In this document: piece by piece, positions 27,001 through 34,927 of the stretch
How the letters are laid out: the number at the start of each line of letters is the position of its first letter
Position numbering within the stretch: the first letter of the stretch is position 1
NCBI GenBank assembly: GCA_963539695.1
Contig: CAUTOC010000004.1
Location: 1 to 64,000 of the forward strand
Source of the DNA: Catonella sp963539695
GTDB taxonomy: Bacteria; Bacillota; Clostridia; Lachnospirales; Lachnospiraceae
Direction of reading: 5' to 3'
DNA: 64,000 nt
Made by a program: the position numbers and the translations under genes
Notes under the pieces: generated by a model
Told to the model about the DNA's origin: nothing
What the model saw: only the letters and a program-made list of their open reading frames with translations
Databases searched by the model: none

Positions 27001-27134
27001 TGACCGGCGTTTTTTAAATCCGTCTGCATTGTCTGCATTGTCTTGGACGCATTTTTAAAGGATTGGGAAAAGTTCGGTCCTAGTCTGGCGGTTAGCTGAA
27101 ATAGTAACTCATACTGCTTTGCAGTTCCTGCCAT
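24015..27134 (-). CDS. Tail tape-measure protein
   Basis: 1039 aa. N-terminal coiled coil (residues 30-170), then the TP901-type core (AGPVKNAREFQTAMAKVSTIA ...), hydrophobic segments, and a striking run of about thirteen 11-residue units of the form LPxxxQxIxxx (residues 680-830). C-terminal GFAKGTDRTPSTFIAGENGPEL is the usual tape-measure end. Sets tail length and is ejected at infection. Follows the E/E' chaperone gene. Confidence 0.92.
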   Translation of the reverse strand: MAGTAKQYELLFQLTARLGPNFSQSFKNASKTMQTMQTDLKNAGQKLKDVSAYQKQQNAVAKSKERVSELQAEHQRLVEEIEATGEAAPELTKKLQANEKALQKAKVATATEEEKLGELSDTLKEAGVNTNNLDKETKELTEQYNKLRQSQKKVQAITEKQAQNKQAISQTKGQLVGLIGTVTAIGAAIYAGPVKNAREFQTAMAKVSTIADTSVVPMSELRQQIIALSNETGKGINDLADDVYNAISAGQDTADAVGFVESSTKLATAGFAESAQAVDVLSTILNAYGMEASKVTDVSDMLIQIQNKGKTTVAELSSSMGKIIPTANANNVALEQLGAGYATLTAKGIATAEATTYMNGMLNELGKSGSQTDKILRTKTGKGFAELMKEGNSLADVLQIVQDDATSSGKSLADMFSSSEAGKAALSLMSDGADAFNDSVQGMIDSCGATEKAYAKMMDTTENKVAKAKTSISNLGTVLGDMLLPYVGMAAEKVANLAAKVSDFAQKNPKVIKTVAKIAAGLVGLKAGGLVAKLGFLQVKGGILSIQKAFTMIKGLGITKYLGSMGGGFGGVLTKMLPLVGVIAAVGGAIYMVATHLDEVRGFIQKTFGDEGLAVFDKLWGIITQVGTAIKDAFFTSGSGVLDTLKSILPTIISTLQTGLLPLLPMIANLFMQILPLIGKLVTAVLPVLGKLISVVITVLAKLIEEILPVIVQYISAILPLVLQVIQSVLPIFIQLINTIVPILIQIIQAVLPVIIQLMQTLLPIVMQIIEAVLPVVISLLNTLLPIFNTIIQAILPPLSELLTALIPVIQLVAEIFASVLGSALQNIAAIVTNVMQIFQGLIDFITGVFTGNWSQAWEGIKSIFSGAVGGLGEIIKAPLRVVISAVNTVIRGLNKLKVPDWVPGLGGKGINIPEIPGFAKGTDRTPSTFIAGENGPELITNAANRKVFTAAQTGQIFNNAVKAENINTANGANASLGGAGTITIQVTNSPTVVLQGGDTNGIKEQLAQYDEEFLEKLREIIRQILKEQKEQEGRVAYA

Positions 27135-27137
27135 AGC

Positions 27138-27700
27138 CTACCCCTTTCCTTGTCTTGCTTTTTCCTCTGCAAGTAATAAGTTGTACTCTACAATCCATGC
27201 GTTTAACTCTCTGATACTAAGACTAACCCAAAAATCAATCCCTGTATGAGTTTCCTTTGCTAACAGTATGCTATTTCTCCTAATCCACTTTGTCGGACTC
27301 TTTTCTTTTAGAAGCCCGTACTTATTAAAAAATTTCGGCTCTCATTTTTAATTTTTCCAAAATCTCTTAAAGGCAAATGCTCGATAACATCACTTCCTAC
27401 ACCTGCTGCCCTTGCTGCCATTTTTGACAGGAAAGATGTTGAAATTTCCGGCGATAAAGCATACTGCCCTACTGCTGCCATTTCATCTTCAATAGCAATC
27501 ATATCTGTACCAATCAGCTTTTCAAAATCAAAAACCAATTTATCGTACTTCCGTCCTGCATATTCAAAAGGCTTTGAAAACTTATGTGTGTATCCGCCTG
27601 TTGGTGTGTCCGAATCGGTCACATTTTCCTTACTTTCTACTTTGTTTTCTGCTTCTTTATTTTCTTCTGTCATTGCTACTATGTTCTTTGCTTCTTCCAT
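27138..27700 (-). CDS. Tail assembly chaperone E+E' (-1 frameshift product)
   Basis: Ribosomes slipping -1 at the T TTT TTA heptamer (27326-27332) would leave the 130-aa frame near its end and read on through NKYGLLKEKSPTKWIRR, ...THTGIDFWVSLSIRELNAWIVE to a TAG at 27138, four bases before the tape-measure ATG. This adds about 63 residues. Such long/short chaperone pairs before the tape measure are conserved in tailed phages (lambda G/GT, P2 E/E'). Confidence 0.75.
27308..27700 (-). CDS. Tail assembly chaperone E (short form)
   Basis: 130 aa. Acidic N terminus, then GGYTHKFSKPFEYAGRKYDKLVFDF, the pattern of phage tail-assembly chaperones. Palindrome site 4 overlaps codons around VTDSDT near residue 30. 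The product should coat the tape measure during tail assembly. Confidence 0.8.
   Translation of the reverse strand: MEEAKNIVAMTEENKEAENKVESKENVTDSDTPTGGYTHKFSKPFEYAGRKYDKLVFDFEKLIGTDMIAIEDEMAAVGQYALSPEISTSFLSKMAARAAGVGSDVIEHLPLRDFGKIKNESRNFLISTGF
27326..27332 (-). other. Slippery heptamer T TTT TTA
   Basis: On the minus strand the zero-frame codons are AAT TTT TTA, giving X XXY YYZ spacing identical to the HIV-1 gag-pol slip site. It is six codons before the zero-frame stop, and the -1 frame stays open for about 60 codons. Confidence 0.75.
27606..27622. promoter_or_regulatory. Dispersed palindrome site 4
   Basis: GTGTCCGAATCGGTCAC, exact consensus, inside the tail-chaperone gene and read on the minus strand as V-T-D-S-D. 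Confidence 0.7.
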
Positions 27701-27755
27701 TGCGTTTATCCTCCAAATTTAATTTTAAACATGAAAAAAACACGGTTTCCCGTGC

Positions 27756-28274
27756 TTATTTTCCAAGTGCTTTTCTAACAGGTGCTAAGTAATCCACTCC
27801 ATTTACATCATAGATGTAGTTGAGCGGGTCAATTTCAAGTTTCTTTTTTCCGTCAATATATGTAGCATAGTAAGTTACGGTGTATTCTCCGCTTACCTCT
27901 GCTGCACTTGCCGTTGCAACCTTACCCGGATTTAACTTTTTAGGTGTTATTGTCAAAATGTGTTTTACCTGTACTACATTCGTTGTACCCGCCGTAGTGT
28001 CTTTTTCCTGTTGTGCTGCTCTTAAATCAATATTGTGTTGTCTTGGCTCATGTAACTTTATAGCGTTATTTGTTACTGTTCTGAAATTGAGTGTTAATGT
28101 CATTGCTTCAATAGCACCCAAGATAACGCTTTCAATCTTACCGCCAATACCTGCACCGCTGATTTCTTCGGTTAAGTTTGAGATTTCCGGCAATGTTACC
28201 TCTGATAATCCCAAATATTCTATTGCGTCCTCATACACCGCAAACCCGATTACGGTTTCGTCAATCTTTGGCAT
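27756..28274 (-). CDS. Major tail tube protein, P2 FII-like
   Basis: 172 aa: GFAVYEDAIEYLGLSEVTLPEI, then AGIGGKIESVILGAIEAMTLTLNFR, matching contractile-tail tube proteins. Polymerises inside the sheath. Directly follows the sheath gene. Confidence 0.88.
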   Translation of the reverse strand: MPKIDETVIGFAVYEDAIEYLGLSEVTLPEISNLTEEISGAGIGGKIESVILGAIEAMTLTLNFRTVTNNAIKLHEPRQHNIDLRAAQQEKDTTAGTTNVVQVKHILTITPKKLNPGKVATASAAEVSGEYTVTYYATYIDGKKKLEIDPLNYIYDVNGVDYLAPVRKALGK

Positions 28275-28288
28275 TTTCTCTTACCTCC

Positions 28289-29752
28289 TTATGCTACTAA
28301 ATTTTTGAGATAACTAATGTCATATTCTAAGATAAAATCAAGTTCCTTTGCCGGACTAGCTGGCGTTAAGTAAATATGAAAATGTGCGATACCCGCCATT
28401 AAGTCAGTTTCGCTATTTTCTTCCTCTAAAAACTCAATTCGTCCGCCTAAAATCTTTTCCTCTGCAAAAAGTCCGTTAAGCCAAATGTTAAGGCTCTGTA
28501 CTACCGATTCAATAAGGCGTGTTTTTAAATTTCTGTCTACCTTTTTCCATACAGATAAAATAACTGTGTTTGCTACCCAACCGAACATACGGCTTACATT
28601 GTAGAAATAATCCGTTACATCTGTATTAGCCGGGTAACAAGCTGATTCGTTACCCCACGATACAAAACCTCCAATAAGGTTTAATCCTGTAATAATACCG
28701 TTCTGATTAAGGTAATTAGCCTTTAACAGGTCTAACAATACCTCTTTACCGTCTTTAAGTACCATTCCGTCAACCTGTAGTGTCTTGTTACTTGCTGATT
28801 CGCAAGGAGAGCCGTTTCCTAATTCTGTGTTAGAATCCGTTGCGGTCATGCTACCCGCTAACTGTACGGAATTATGGAACTTTTTACCGCCAAGCGTAAA
28901 CATGGGCCAACATAACAACTGTGACGGTCTTGTGATATTTTTGCTTGTTTTCCACTCTACCGCTTCTACATAGGTTGTTGCTACCGTTGTATCTATGTCA
29001 ATAAGAGCCTTTCCAACGAATAATCCGTTAATATTCTCCGCCTTGGCTGCCATAACCGCTGCTACCTCGCTATCACTTGAAAAGTTCGGTGCTAACAGTA
29101 AATCCGGCACAAGTCTAAACTTAGGGAATACAGAATCAATTAACTCGTATCCTGTGTTTTTCTTTGTGTTTGTGTCGTAACCGCCGATAATGTCCGCTTT
29201 TTTAACCTTTGAAGTATCAACACTATTGTATGAGATATTCAGTTTTGCGGTATCTGATGTAATCTTACCGCCTTCGATTCTCTCTAGCTTTAATACTCCG
29301 TCTGAATATAATAAGTCGTAGTCTGTACCTCTTTCGTACTGCTCTGTTAATGCTTTCTCTCCGTCATATCCCTTTACAACTACCTTTTCTGCTACTGCTT
29401 CAAAAGGCAACTCGGTAACTCCTGCTACCAATGTCTTATCCGCTACCTCTTCCCCTGTTAAATGCTTGCTTGGGTCTAATATGTTTACCATAATGATAGG
29501 TGCGATACCGTACAACTTGAACGCCGTATAGATTTCCTCGCAAATGTCGTATTTTTCCCAATCTTCGCTATATCCCATTGCTGCTACTGCTTCGGCGTAG
29601 GAATATGCTAATACAGGCTCGTTTACTTTACCGCCTACCGTATGCACTGGTGCCGTACCAACGATAAAATGAATACCGCTATCAGCTACTACAGGTGTTG
29701 AAACTGATGTAGTTTTCTTACTCGCTTTCGCTCCATGATAATATTCTGACAT
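28289..29752 (-). CDS. Tail sheath protein
   Basis: 487 aa. N-terminal EYYHGAKASKKTTSVSTPVVADSGIHF and the C-terminal part (NLKTRLIESVVQSLNIWLNGL; GRIEFLEEENSETDLMAG) are typical of sheath subunits of contractile tails. It defines the particle as a myophage. Confidence 0.93.
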   Translation of the reverse strand: MSEYYHGAKASKKTTSVSTPVVADSGIHFIVGTAPVHTVGGKVNEPVLAYSYAEAVAAMGYSEDWEKYDICEEIYTAFKLYGIAPIIMVNILDPSKHLTGEEVADKTLVAGVTELPFEAVAEKVVVKGYDGEKALTEQYERGTDYDLLYSDGVLKLERIEGGKITSDTAKLNISYNSVDTSKVKKADIIGGYDTNTKKNTGYELIDSVFPKFRLVPDLLLAPNFSSDSEVAAVMAAKAENINGLFVGKALIDIDTTVATTYVEAVEWKTSKNITRPSQLLCWPMFTLGGKKFHNSVQLAGSMTATDSNTELGNGSPCESASNKTLQVDGMVLKDGKEVLLDLLKANYLNQNGIITGLNLIGGFVSWGNESACYPANTDVTDYFYNVSRMFGWVANTVILSVWKKVDRNLKTRLIESVVQSLNIWLNGLFAEEKILGGRIEFLEEENSETDLMAGIAHFHIYLTPASPAKELDFILEYDISYLKNLVA

Positions 29753-29766
29753 TTTTCTAATCCTCC

Positions 29767-30123
29767 TTACTGTTTTTTAGACAGGCTTAAAACATCTGTG
29801 TAATACTTGTTTAAAAGTGTTCCTGTCGTTTTTACCTTTGCCTTATTCTTCGCAAGGCTTCCTGTTGTTACCAAAAGCAATCTAACCTGTGGGTACTTGT
29901 CGATTGTATTTTTTAAATATTCCTCTACTTTTTCCCTTGGTCCCTTAAAGATTGCGTTTTCTCTGATTCCTGTTGCAAGTGTCGGTCCGATATAAATAAA
30001 TGTATCTTCCTCTACAGCCTCGTTATTTGCCGTTCCTACCGCCTTTTCTTCCTCTGTGGTTAAATCCTCCACCTTTTCCGTTTCTGCGGTGTTTTCGGCT
30101 ACTGTACGTGTTGCTCGTGCCAT
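29767..30123 (-). CDS. Phage tail-region protein of unknown function (118 aa)
   Basis: Acidic, probably disordered first 40 residues, then TFIYIGPTLATGIRENAIFKG and a C-terminal helix. Lies between the tail terminator and the sheath gene, where small tail-assembly proteins occur. No family recognised. Confidence 0.6.
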   Translation of the reverse strand: MARATRTVAENTAETEKVEDLTTEEEKAVGTANNEAVEEDTFIYIGPTLATGIRENAIFKGPREKVEEYLKNTIDKYPQVRLLLVTTGSLAKNKAKVKTTGTLLNKYYTDVLSLSKKQ

Positions 30124-30134
30124 TCTGCAACCTC

Positions 30135-30608
30135 CTAACGTATGTATTTGTTTACATCTCTATTTACCTGTGGCATTTCCCAAGTTGTCATAATCTCGCC
30201 AATCTGATATACCTCTAAATCCTCGTCATACATAATTGATTCAATCGGCTTTTGACATGAATAACGCTCCTGTATTACCACATCTTCTAACAGGCTTGTT
30301 TTAATCTTGGATACCACATTAAGGCATTGTATATAGTTCTCCTGTTTATCCTCGGAAAATGTCACAATGATAATACGCACCTTTGCCGTACTCTCTTCGT
30401 CCTCGTCCTTTGTCGTTAGGAGTTTCAAAAGTATATAAGGTGCTTCTTTCTTTGCTGCTGATTTATCGGGAAGATTCCCAATAAATACTCTTGGCGGTCG
30501 TTCTCCCGCTTCTGTACCGTTTTCCTGTACTCTTGCGGTTAGTAACATATTTTCTGTTTTTTCCTCGCAATATGTTTTTAATGATTGCAATAGGTCTAAC
30601 GGTGTCAC
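30135..30608 (-). CDS. Tail terminator/completion-like protein
   Basis: 157 aa: MTPLDLLQSLKTYCEEKTE, then YILLKLLTTKDEDEESTAKVRIIIVTFSED. This alpha/beta pattern and the position (after minor tail protein Z, before the sheath) match neck/tail-terminator proteins of the lambda gpU type. Confidence 0.6.
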   Translation of the reverse strand: MTPLDLLQSLKTYCEEKTENMLLTARVQENGTEAGERPPRVFIGNLPDKSAAKKEAPYILLKLLTTKDEDEESTAKVRIIIVTFSEDKQENYIQCLNVVSKIKTSLLEDVVIQERYSCQKPIESIMYDEDLEVYQIGEIMTTWEMPQVNRDVNKYIR

Positions 30609-30610
30609 TT

Positions 30611-31186
30611 TTAACCTCCATTCTTATTTAATAATCTTTCTATCTCATAGTCTATTCTCTTGTTTATTACCTCGTTCACTCTATCTTCAATCGCACCCAT
30701 TACTTCTTCATTTTCTACCATTTTGGGGCCTGACGGAGCATATAACTCTTTTAATTTTCCTGTTTCTTCTCTTTGGAAAATTCCAATATGCCCCGATACC
30801 ATTTGTTGCACAAATACATCATTACTCCTGCTGAATTTAACAGGTGCATTTGCTCTTAAAACATTAGCCGTTGGCGTTACATTCCCTTTTGGTACTGTTT
30901 TAGGTGTTACGTTGAATTTTATAAGTTTAATTGGGTTTCCTGAAAAATTAATACTACCTATGATTTCGTCCGGGTTGTCGTTTATTCCTTTGTACTGCAC
31001 TCTCGTATTACTGTCAAACTCTCCCGGCTTTATGTGATATGTCTGTAGTGCCTGCCTTTTCGCTTCTGTCTTTCCTGCCTGCATTGCTCTACCAAAGGCA
31101 GGTCTTAATACTTTCCCTTTTGCTCCCTCTATTCCTTGTAACAGGGTTTGTATTCTGTTCATGGTATCTTCGCTTACTTCAATCAC
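30611..31186 (-). CDS. Minor tail protein Z-like
   Basis: 191 aa; KGKVLRPAFGRAMQAGKTEAKRQALQTYHIKPGEF is the signature of the gpZ-like family of neck proteins. Its start overlaps the previous gene's stop by a base. Confidence 0.75.
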   Translation of the reverse strand: MIEVSEDTMNRIQTLLQGIEGAKGKVLRPAFGRAMQAGKTEAKRQALQTYHIKPGEFDSNTRVQYKGINDNPDEIIGSINFSGNPIKLIKFNVTPKTVPKGNVTPTANVLRANAPVKFSRSNDVFVQQMVSGHIGIFQREETGKLKELYAPSGPKMVENEEVMGAIEDRVNEVINKRIDYEIERLLNKNGG

Positions 31187-31518
31187 TATTCATCAAACCT
31201 CTCTAAGTCAATTACCAACTCGTTATACTCATTGCTAACCTCTGCGACCTTGTAAAGTTCATTTTCGATATAGAACCTCATACCCTGCCTTGGCTCTTTT
31301 CCCAAGTCCTTTAACTTAACCCGGATAACTGTAATTCTCTGATAAATTCCCTCGGCGTTATCCTTTCCGTTTCTGTCCTTGGTATTTTCCAAATCAAATA
31401 TGACGGGTATGCTTTTAACCACCCCGTCACATCTGATTTTTTTAACCTCTGCAAATTCTCCTGTATTGAAAAATGTTGTATCCAAGTCCTTATCAAGCAT
31501 TTCCTTAAAGTTTTTCAT
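31186..31518 (-). CDS. Head-tail joining protein, FII (lambda)-like
   Basis: 110 aa: FKEMLDKDLDTTFFNTGEFAEVKKI then a beta-rich part ending YKVAEVSNEYNELVIDLERF. Position after the capsid gene and this pattern fit lambda gpFII-type connector proteins. Confidence 0.65.
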   Translation of the reverse strand: MKNFKEMLDKDLDTTFFNTGEFAEVKKIRCDGVVKSIPVIFDLENTKDRNGKDNAEGIYQRITVIRVKLKDLGKEPRQGMRFYIENELYKVAEVSNEYNELVIDLERFDE

Positions 31519-31532
31519 AGGCTACACCGCCT

Positions 31533-32588
31533 TTAGCAGACGATAGCAATAAACCAAGAATCTACCTCGTGAGGAACACAAAGAGGGGCGGAGTTTAACT
31601 GCAAAAATCTTCTTGGAGGTCTACGCTCTACCCACTGCTCTGGGATTCTTGCACCCTCGGCAACATCAATAGTCTTTCCGACTTCGTCCGTTACTCCAAC
31701 TGCACCATAGTACATAGAGTAATTTGCTTCTGTGGAAAGTAACACTACGATATTGGCAGGAAGTAAAGGCTTGTCCTCCGGCTTCTCTTTGTTAGTCCAG
31801 TTATCTAAGTACCATTCGTTGTATGTATAAATATCCATAGCGATTTCGTGGATTGTACCAACATAAGTAGCACCGTTAGGCAGTTCTTTAGGTGCAATAG
31901 CCGCAACCTCAAAACGTCTTACATCAAGTACTTTCTGTACTTCCTCGTCTGATAAAAACGCTTCTAATGCGTCTGCACCCATAAGACATATATTACAGTT
32001 TACAAAACCTGTTTTCTGTACCTGTTTACGCCATTCTTTAAGCTGCTTAATTTTTCCGCCCTGTGTAGCGTTCCACTTTTTAGCACTTGCCAAAGTTTCC
32101 TTGTTGGTAAACTTAAAGTCAATTTCTGCCTGTAACTCCTTACCGTCCTTATCAAGGATTGGGATTTTACCTGTAAATAATGCCTGGCAACACATCCACT
32201 CTTCACGGCGTGTAATCATCTCGTCAAGTTCTGTAAAATCACGCTGCATTTTCTCTACGGCTCTCTGATTAGGAGATTTACCGTTGTAAAGGCTTTCGCC
32301 CGGTGTTCTCTTTAAAATATCATCAACCGTAGTAATCTTGTTTGGTGCTACAAGTGGCGGCTCGTATGTGTTAGTTTCGTAACCCTCGTTGTCGATTGTT
32401 ACGCCACCAATCTTTTTATGTACGAATGGTGCTAACTGTCTGTTTCCTTTCTTAAAATCAACGTCAATTTTCTGTGTGTCGAATGTTTCCACATTTCTAA
32501 AGAAAGTTGACTTGATAAATGTATGCACCTTTGGCATACGCTCAACTAATTTCCCCATTGTACGAGGGTCATAAATGCTAATAGCCAT
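31533..32588 (-). CDS. Major capsid protein E (lambda type)
   Basis: 351 aa. MPKVHTFIKSTFFRNVETF, then GNRQLAPFVHKKIGG and the C-terminal PEQWVERRPPRRFLQLNSAPLCVP fit the lambda gpE capsid family. Forms the icosahedral shell, stabilised by the D-like protein encoded upstream. Confidence 0.92.
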   Translation of the reverse strand: MAISIYDPRTMGKLVERMPKVHTFIKSTFFRNVETFDTQKIDVDFKKGNRQLAPFVHKKIGGVTIDNEGYETNTYEPPLVAPNKITTVDDILKRTPGESLYNGKSPNQRAVEKMQRDFTELDEMITRREEWMCCQALFTGKIPILDKDGKELQAEIDFKFTNKETLASAKKWNATQGGKIKQLKEWRKQVQKTGFVNCNICLMGADALEAFLSDEEVQKVLDVRRFEVAAIAPKELPNGATYVGTIHEIAMDIYTYNEWYLDNWTNKEKPEDKPLLPANIVVLLSTEANYSMYYGAVGVTDEVGKTIDVAEGARIPEQWVERRPPRRFLQLNSAPLCVPHEVDSWFIAIVC

Positions 32589-32611
32589 TGTTTTTTATCC
32601 TCCTTTTAATG

Positions 32612-32968
32612 TCATGTTGCTGCGTTTTCAGTATCTACCAAGAAAATACCAAGTTTTCTAAGTGGTGCTTTAAAGTCTGCTGCCTTAGTTCCTGCCGGAA
32701 CTTCGATAGCGTCCCCAAAAAACTGACCTGTAAGGTAAATTACCAACTCTTCCCCGGCTTCTTTACTCTCTGCTGCGATTCCGTAAACATCTTTAATGTT
32801 TGCCGATGTAATCGCCTTTAACTTTCCGTCTTCACCAAGAGAAACAGGCATTAACTCAACAATCGTTTCTCCTGTTGCTACCGTGCCCGAATCGGTCACA
32901 ATAGGGTAATCCCCTGCGTGTACCATTTTCGGTGTATAGCTTCCTAAATTTTCTTTTCCTGCTGCCAT
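32612..32968 (-). CDS. Head decoration protein D-like
   Basis: 118 aa: MVHAGDYPIVTDSGTVATGE and GIAAESKEAGEELVIYLTGQF match lambda gpD-like head-stabilising proteins. First gene of the shell module, with a hairpin-bearing leader. Palindrome site 5 overlaps the codons for VTDSG. Confidence 0.85.
   Translation of the reverse strand: MAAGKENLGSYTPKMVHAGDYPIVTDSGTVATGETIVELMPVSLGEDGKLKAITSANIKDVYGIAAESKEAGEELVIYLTGQFFGDAIEVPAGTKAADFKAPLRKLGIFLVDTENAAT
32883..32899. promoter_or_regulatory. Dispersed palindrome site 5
   Basis: GTGCCCGAATCGGTCAC, one mismatch in the left half; inside the decoration-protein gene and read on the minus strand as V-T-D-S-G. Confidence 0.65.
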
Positions 32969-33003
32969 TGTTCTTTATCCTCCTTTTCTCTTAATAATCT
33001 CTC

Positions 33004-33042
33004 GGAATCTCTAAGCCGGTAAATATAAGGCTTTCAGATTCC
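33004..33042. terminator. Strong hairpin in the head-gene leader
   Basis: GGAATCTCTAAGCC ... GGCTTTCAGATTCC: 12 pairs with a two-base internal loop. On the plus strand it is followed by TTTTTT. On the minus strand it would be a stem in the 5' leader of the decoration and capsid mRNA. Either antisense termination or mRNA stabilisation is possible. Confidence 0.55.
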
Positions 33043-33091
33043 TTTTTTATTAAAATCCCCCACTTTTTTGCCAAAAACACTTGACAAATTC

Positions 33092-33142
33092 ATCGAAAAA
33101 TGTGGCGCTACGCGCCCTTATTTATAAGACATATTTTTCGAT
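33092..33142. repeat. Nested inverted repeat after the type I methylase genes
   Basis: ATCGAAAAAT ... ATTTTTCGAT (10 bp, perfect) encloses GGCGC-TAC-GCGCC. Lies in the 269-bp non-coding stretch between the specificity gene and the head decoration gene. Possible boundary or regulatory element of the inserted methylase cassette. No gene was found in 32969-33237. Confidence 0.5.
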
Positions 33143-33237
33143 TGGAGGCGATTTTATTTGTTACCTGTTAACTGTGGCAGCCATGCCGACTACCAAAACT
33201 TTGTTGTATCACACATCTGTTTATCTCCTTTCAGTTT

Positions 33238-33678
33238 TTACGGAAATAAATGTGACATGTACGCTTTCTTCACTCTCTTTTCCATTCTGATTTGTTCCTC
33301 TAATAACTCAATTTCTTTATTTAATATAGAAAAACACTTCACAACTTTTGCTTGTTCTTCTAAATCAAAATGCCACAATAATCTGAACTCTTTTAAAGTC
33401 TCCTTCTGAATGTTTATCGTTGTTGCATATCTTGCCACAAATAAAGGGAATGCCCGTTCAATCGCTATGTGAAAATATGCAGGGATACACGCTACAACTG
33501 GAGTTGCTACCGCGTATCGTGGCTCTATCTCTCCGTCAACCATTAACATCGATACAATACTGTAGTCCCCTATCGCACTTAATGGGAAAAAGACACTCCC
33601 CATCTTGTAAATCTTCCCTTTTATCGCCCTTTCTACTGTCGCAATATCCACCAATTTTACTTCCCGAATACTGTTCAT
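33238..33678 (-). CDS. Type I specificity-like protein (half-size HsdS)
   Basis: 146 aa: VKLVDIATVERAIKGKIYK at the start, YAVATPVVACIPAY in the middle, and a C-terminal helix KVVKCFSILNKEIELLEEQI, the usual layout of one target-recognition domain plus spacer helix. Full HsdS has two such units in about 400 aa, so this could act as a dimer. It overlaps the methylase gene by 143 bp in another frame. Confidence 0.7.
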   Translation of the reverse strand: MNSIREVKLVDIATVERAIKGKIYKMGSVFFPLSAIGDYSIVSMLMVDGEIEPRYAVATPVVACIPAYFHIAIERAFPLFVARYATTINIQKETLKEFRLLWHFDLEEQAKVVKCFSILNKEIELLEEQIRMEKRVKKAYMSHLFP

Positions 33679-34864
33679 TTCTTTTTAAATCTGCCTCCAA
33701 TCCTTTTCTAAGATTAGGATTTCCAGTTTCAAGCTCCGATAGAATCCTGTATAATTCTGCTCTTGTCCTTTTCTCTTCCGCTTCAATTTCAGCAAGGCTA
33801 CTAATTATTTCAAACAAATCAGGAATTTCTTCTTCCTCGCTTGTGTCTACATAGCGTGGAATATTTAAGTTATACGAATTCTCAATTATCTCTTTTTTTG
33901 ATACAGTCCTTGAATATCTATCTACTGACAGCCTGTGTTTATATACGTTGATGATTTTTTCAATTTGGCTTTCGGTTAAATAGTTCTGCTTGTCTTGCTT
34001 TTTGAATTCTTTTGAACTGTCAATAAAAAAGACATCTTCATTTAGCTTCCCTTTTTTGAAAATCATCAGGCATACAGGGATGTCCGTATTTAAGAAAAGT
34101 TTATCAGGCAAACCTACCACCGCATCCAGTAGATTATTTTCAATGATTTTCTGTCTTATTGCCTCTTCTGATGCCCTCCTGAATAAAAGTCCATGTGGTA
34201 CAACAGCAATCAGAATTCCCTGTGGTTCTAGCTGTGATAATCCATGTAGCAAGAACGCATAATCTGCTTTTGAATTTGGTGGAATACCATATTCTACAAA
34301 TCTCATATCGTTTACTGCATTTTTACTCTCCCACTTTAATGAATATGGTGGGTTCATTATTACATTTTTAACACTGTATCTGCTTTCTACATCTTGCACC
34401 TCCTCAATTTTTGAGTATTTCACCATTGTCGATAATCTATATATGTGAAATATCTCATTTGTAAGCACATTTTTTTGAAAAACAAAAGCGTTTACATTAT
34501 TAAATGCCAGGTTAAGCAACAAAAATGGTATTGCTCGTTCTGAGTACTCTTCTAAATATATTTTTTCCGCCTTATTCAATACAAATATGCTAAGACCGCC
34601 AACTCCTGCACATACATCTAAATAACTACCACCCTCTGTCAACTCTGCCACGACCTTACACAGGCATTCAGGAGTAAAATCTTGTTTAAGTTCATGTCTG
34701 TCTGAATGTTCCGTTTGAAAATAACTAAAATCTAATGCCTTGCCTTTAAATAATCCTGCTTCGTATATTTTTTCTATTATCGTTTCACTGTCTTGTAATA
34801 ATTCCTTTAATAACGCGGTTGGTAGCTTGAAATTTTCTTTTACTCCTAATATTTCTTTAAGCAT
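33536..34864 (-). CDS. Type I N6-adenine DNA methyltransferase (HsdM-like)
   Basis: 442 aa. HELKQDFTPECLCKVVAELT (SAM-domain start), DVCAGVGGLSIF (motif I) and the catalytic NPPY in VIMNPPYSLKW. The C terminus is a helical region ending in a tail that overlaps the S gene. No restriction subunit is present. Lying inside the head module, it is cargo that probably methylates phage DNA against host restriction. The ATG lies 17 bp from GGAGG, with a 6-codon ORF between. Confidence 0.85.
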   Translation of the reverse strand: MLKEILGVKENFKLPTALLKELLQDSETIIEKIYEAGLFKGKALDFSYFQTEHSDRHELKQDFTPECLCKVVAELTEGGSYLDVCAGVGGLSIFVLNKAEKIYLEEYSERAIPFLLLNLAFNNVNAFVFQKNVLTNEIFHIYRLSTMVKYSKIEEVQDVESRYSVKNVIMNPPYSLKWESKNAVNDMRFVEYGIPPNSKADYAFLLHGLSQLEPQGILIAVVPHGLLFRRASEEAIRQKIIENNLLDAVVGLPDKLFLNTDIPVCLMIFKKGKLNEDVFFIDSSKEFKKQDKQNYLTESQIEKIINVYKHRLSVDRYSRTVSKKEIIENSYNLNIPRYVDTSEEEEIPDLFEIISSLAEIEAEEKRTRAELYRILSELETGNPNLRKGLEADLKRNEQYSGSKIGGYCDSRKGDKREDLQDGECLFPIKCDRGLQYCIDVNG

Positions 34865-34877
34865 TTTTATTTTCCAT
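34857..34877 (-). CDS. Six-codon upstream ORF overlapping the methylase start
   Basis: AAGGAGGAG is well placed for ATG 34877 (MENKNA, stop TAA), whose end overlaps the methylase ATG at 34864 in another frame. The methylase start itself is too far from the site, so translation is probably coupled through this mini-ORF. Confidence 0.45.
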   Translation of the reverse strand: MENKNA

Positions 34878-34927
34878 ATCTCCTCCTTATTGTTAGTTGT
34901 TTGTTAACTTTCTTACATTCTTTTCTC

